Positions 5,266 to 5,338 of a stretch of DNA of 5,338 nucleotides are shown one piece after another. Position 1 is the first letter of the stretch. The number at the start of each line of letters is the position of its first letter. Location of the stretch: contig JAAZCN010000346.1 in NCBI GenBank assembly GCA_012513245.1, positions 1 to 5,338 on the forward strand, written 5' to 3'. The translations under genes were made by a program, and so were the position numbers. The notes under the pieces were generated by a model, which worked only from the letters and a program-made list of their open reading frames with translations, searched no databases and was not told the origin of the DNA. This stretch comes from Synergistaceae bacterium. GTDB taxonomy: Bacteria; Synergistota; Synergistia; Synergistales; Synergistaceae.

Positions 5266-5338
5266 AAATATGCTAAATATGTTCCTACAAAGCCGGAAAT
5301 ACGGTAGAATTGTTACCCATTACCGCTGGGCAAATTCC

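Overview
The window looks like ordinary chromosomal DNA of an anaerobic bacterium, most plausibly a Clostridia-like Firmicute or a member of Synergistota. The reasons are moderate GC, strong AGGAGG-type ribosome sites at 8-nt spacing, and a two-gene SufC/SufB-like Fe-S assembly pair of the minimal type known from anaerobes and methanogens. This assignment is inference; no rRNA or other marker gene is present.

Layout from left to right: (1) the 3' part of recQ (+), entering from the left edge and ending at 1575, with a convincing intrinsic terminator just after it. (2) A 189-bp convergent gap that also holds four tandem 11-bp repeats. (3) A SIMPL/DUF541 (YggE-like) exported protein on the minus strand. 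(4) A 286-bp divergent intergenic region with a perfect 13-bp inverted repeat, a second inverted repeat and weak promoter candidates. (5) A translationally coupled sufC-sufB pair (+), the two-component core of a minimal SUF (SMS-type) scaffold, with no desulfurase gene beside it. (6) A 313-bp non-coding element directly behind the sufB stop codon, with near-perfect terminal inverted repeats and flanking direct repeats, read as a MITE-like insertion. (7) A short MutT-type Nudix hydrolase (-) whose N-terminus looks shortened. The last 107 bp contain no recognisable gene.

The genes form separate units. RecQ acts in DNA repair. SufBC builds Fe-S clusters. The divergent SIMPL protein belongs to a family linked to oxidative stress in E. 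coli, and the Nudix protein may clean oxidised nucleotides. An oxidative-stress theme is possible but rests on family knowledge, not on a shared operator seen here.

The most unusual signal is inside the 313-bp element. Two adjacent 79-bp units share an identical 25-bp head, while their diverged tails keep the same nested stems through at least five paired (compensatory) base changes. That suggests a conserved folded RNA or DNA structure in a mobile or mobile-derived element.
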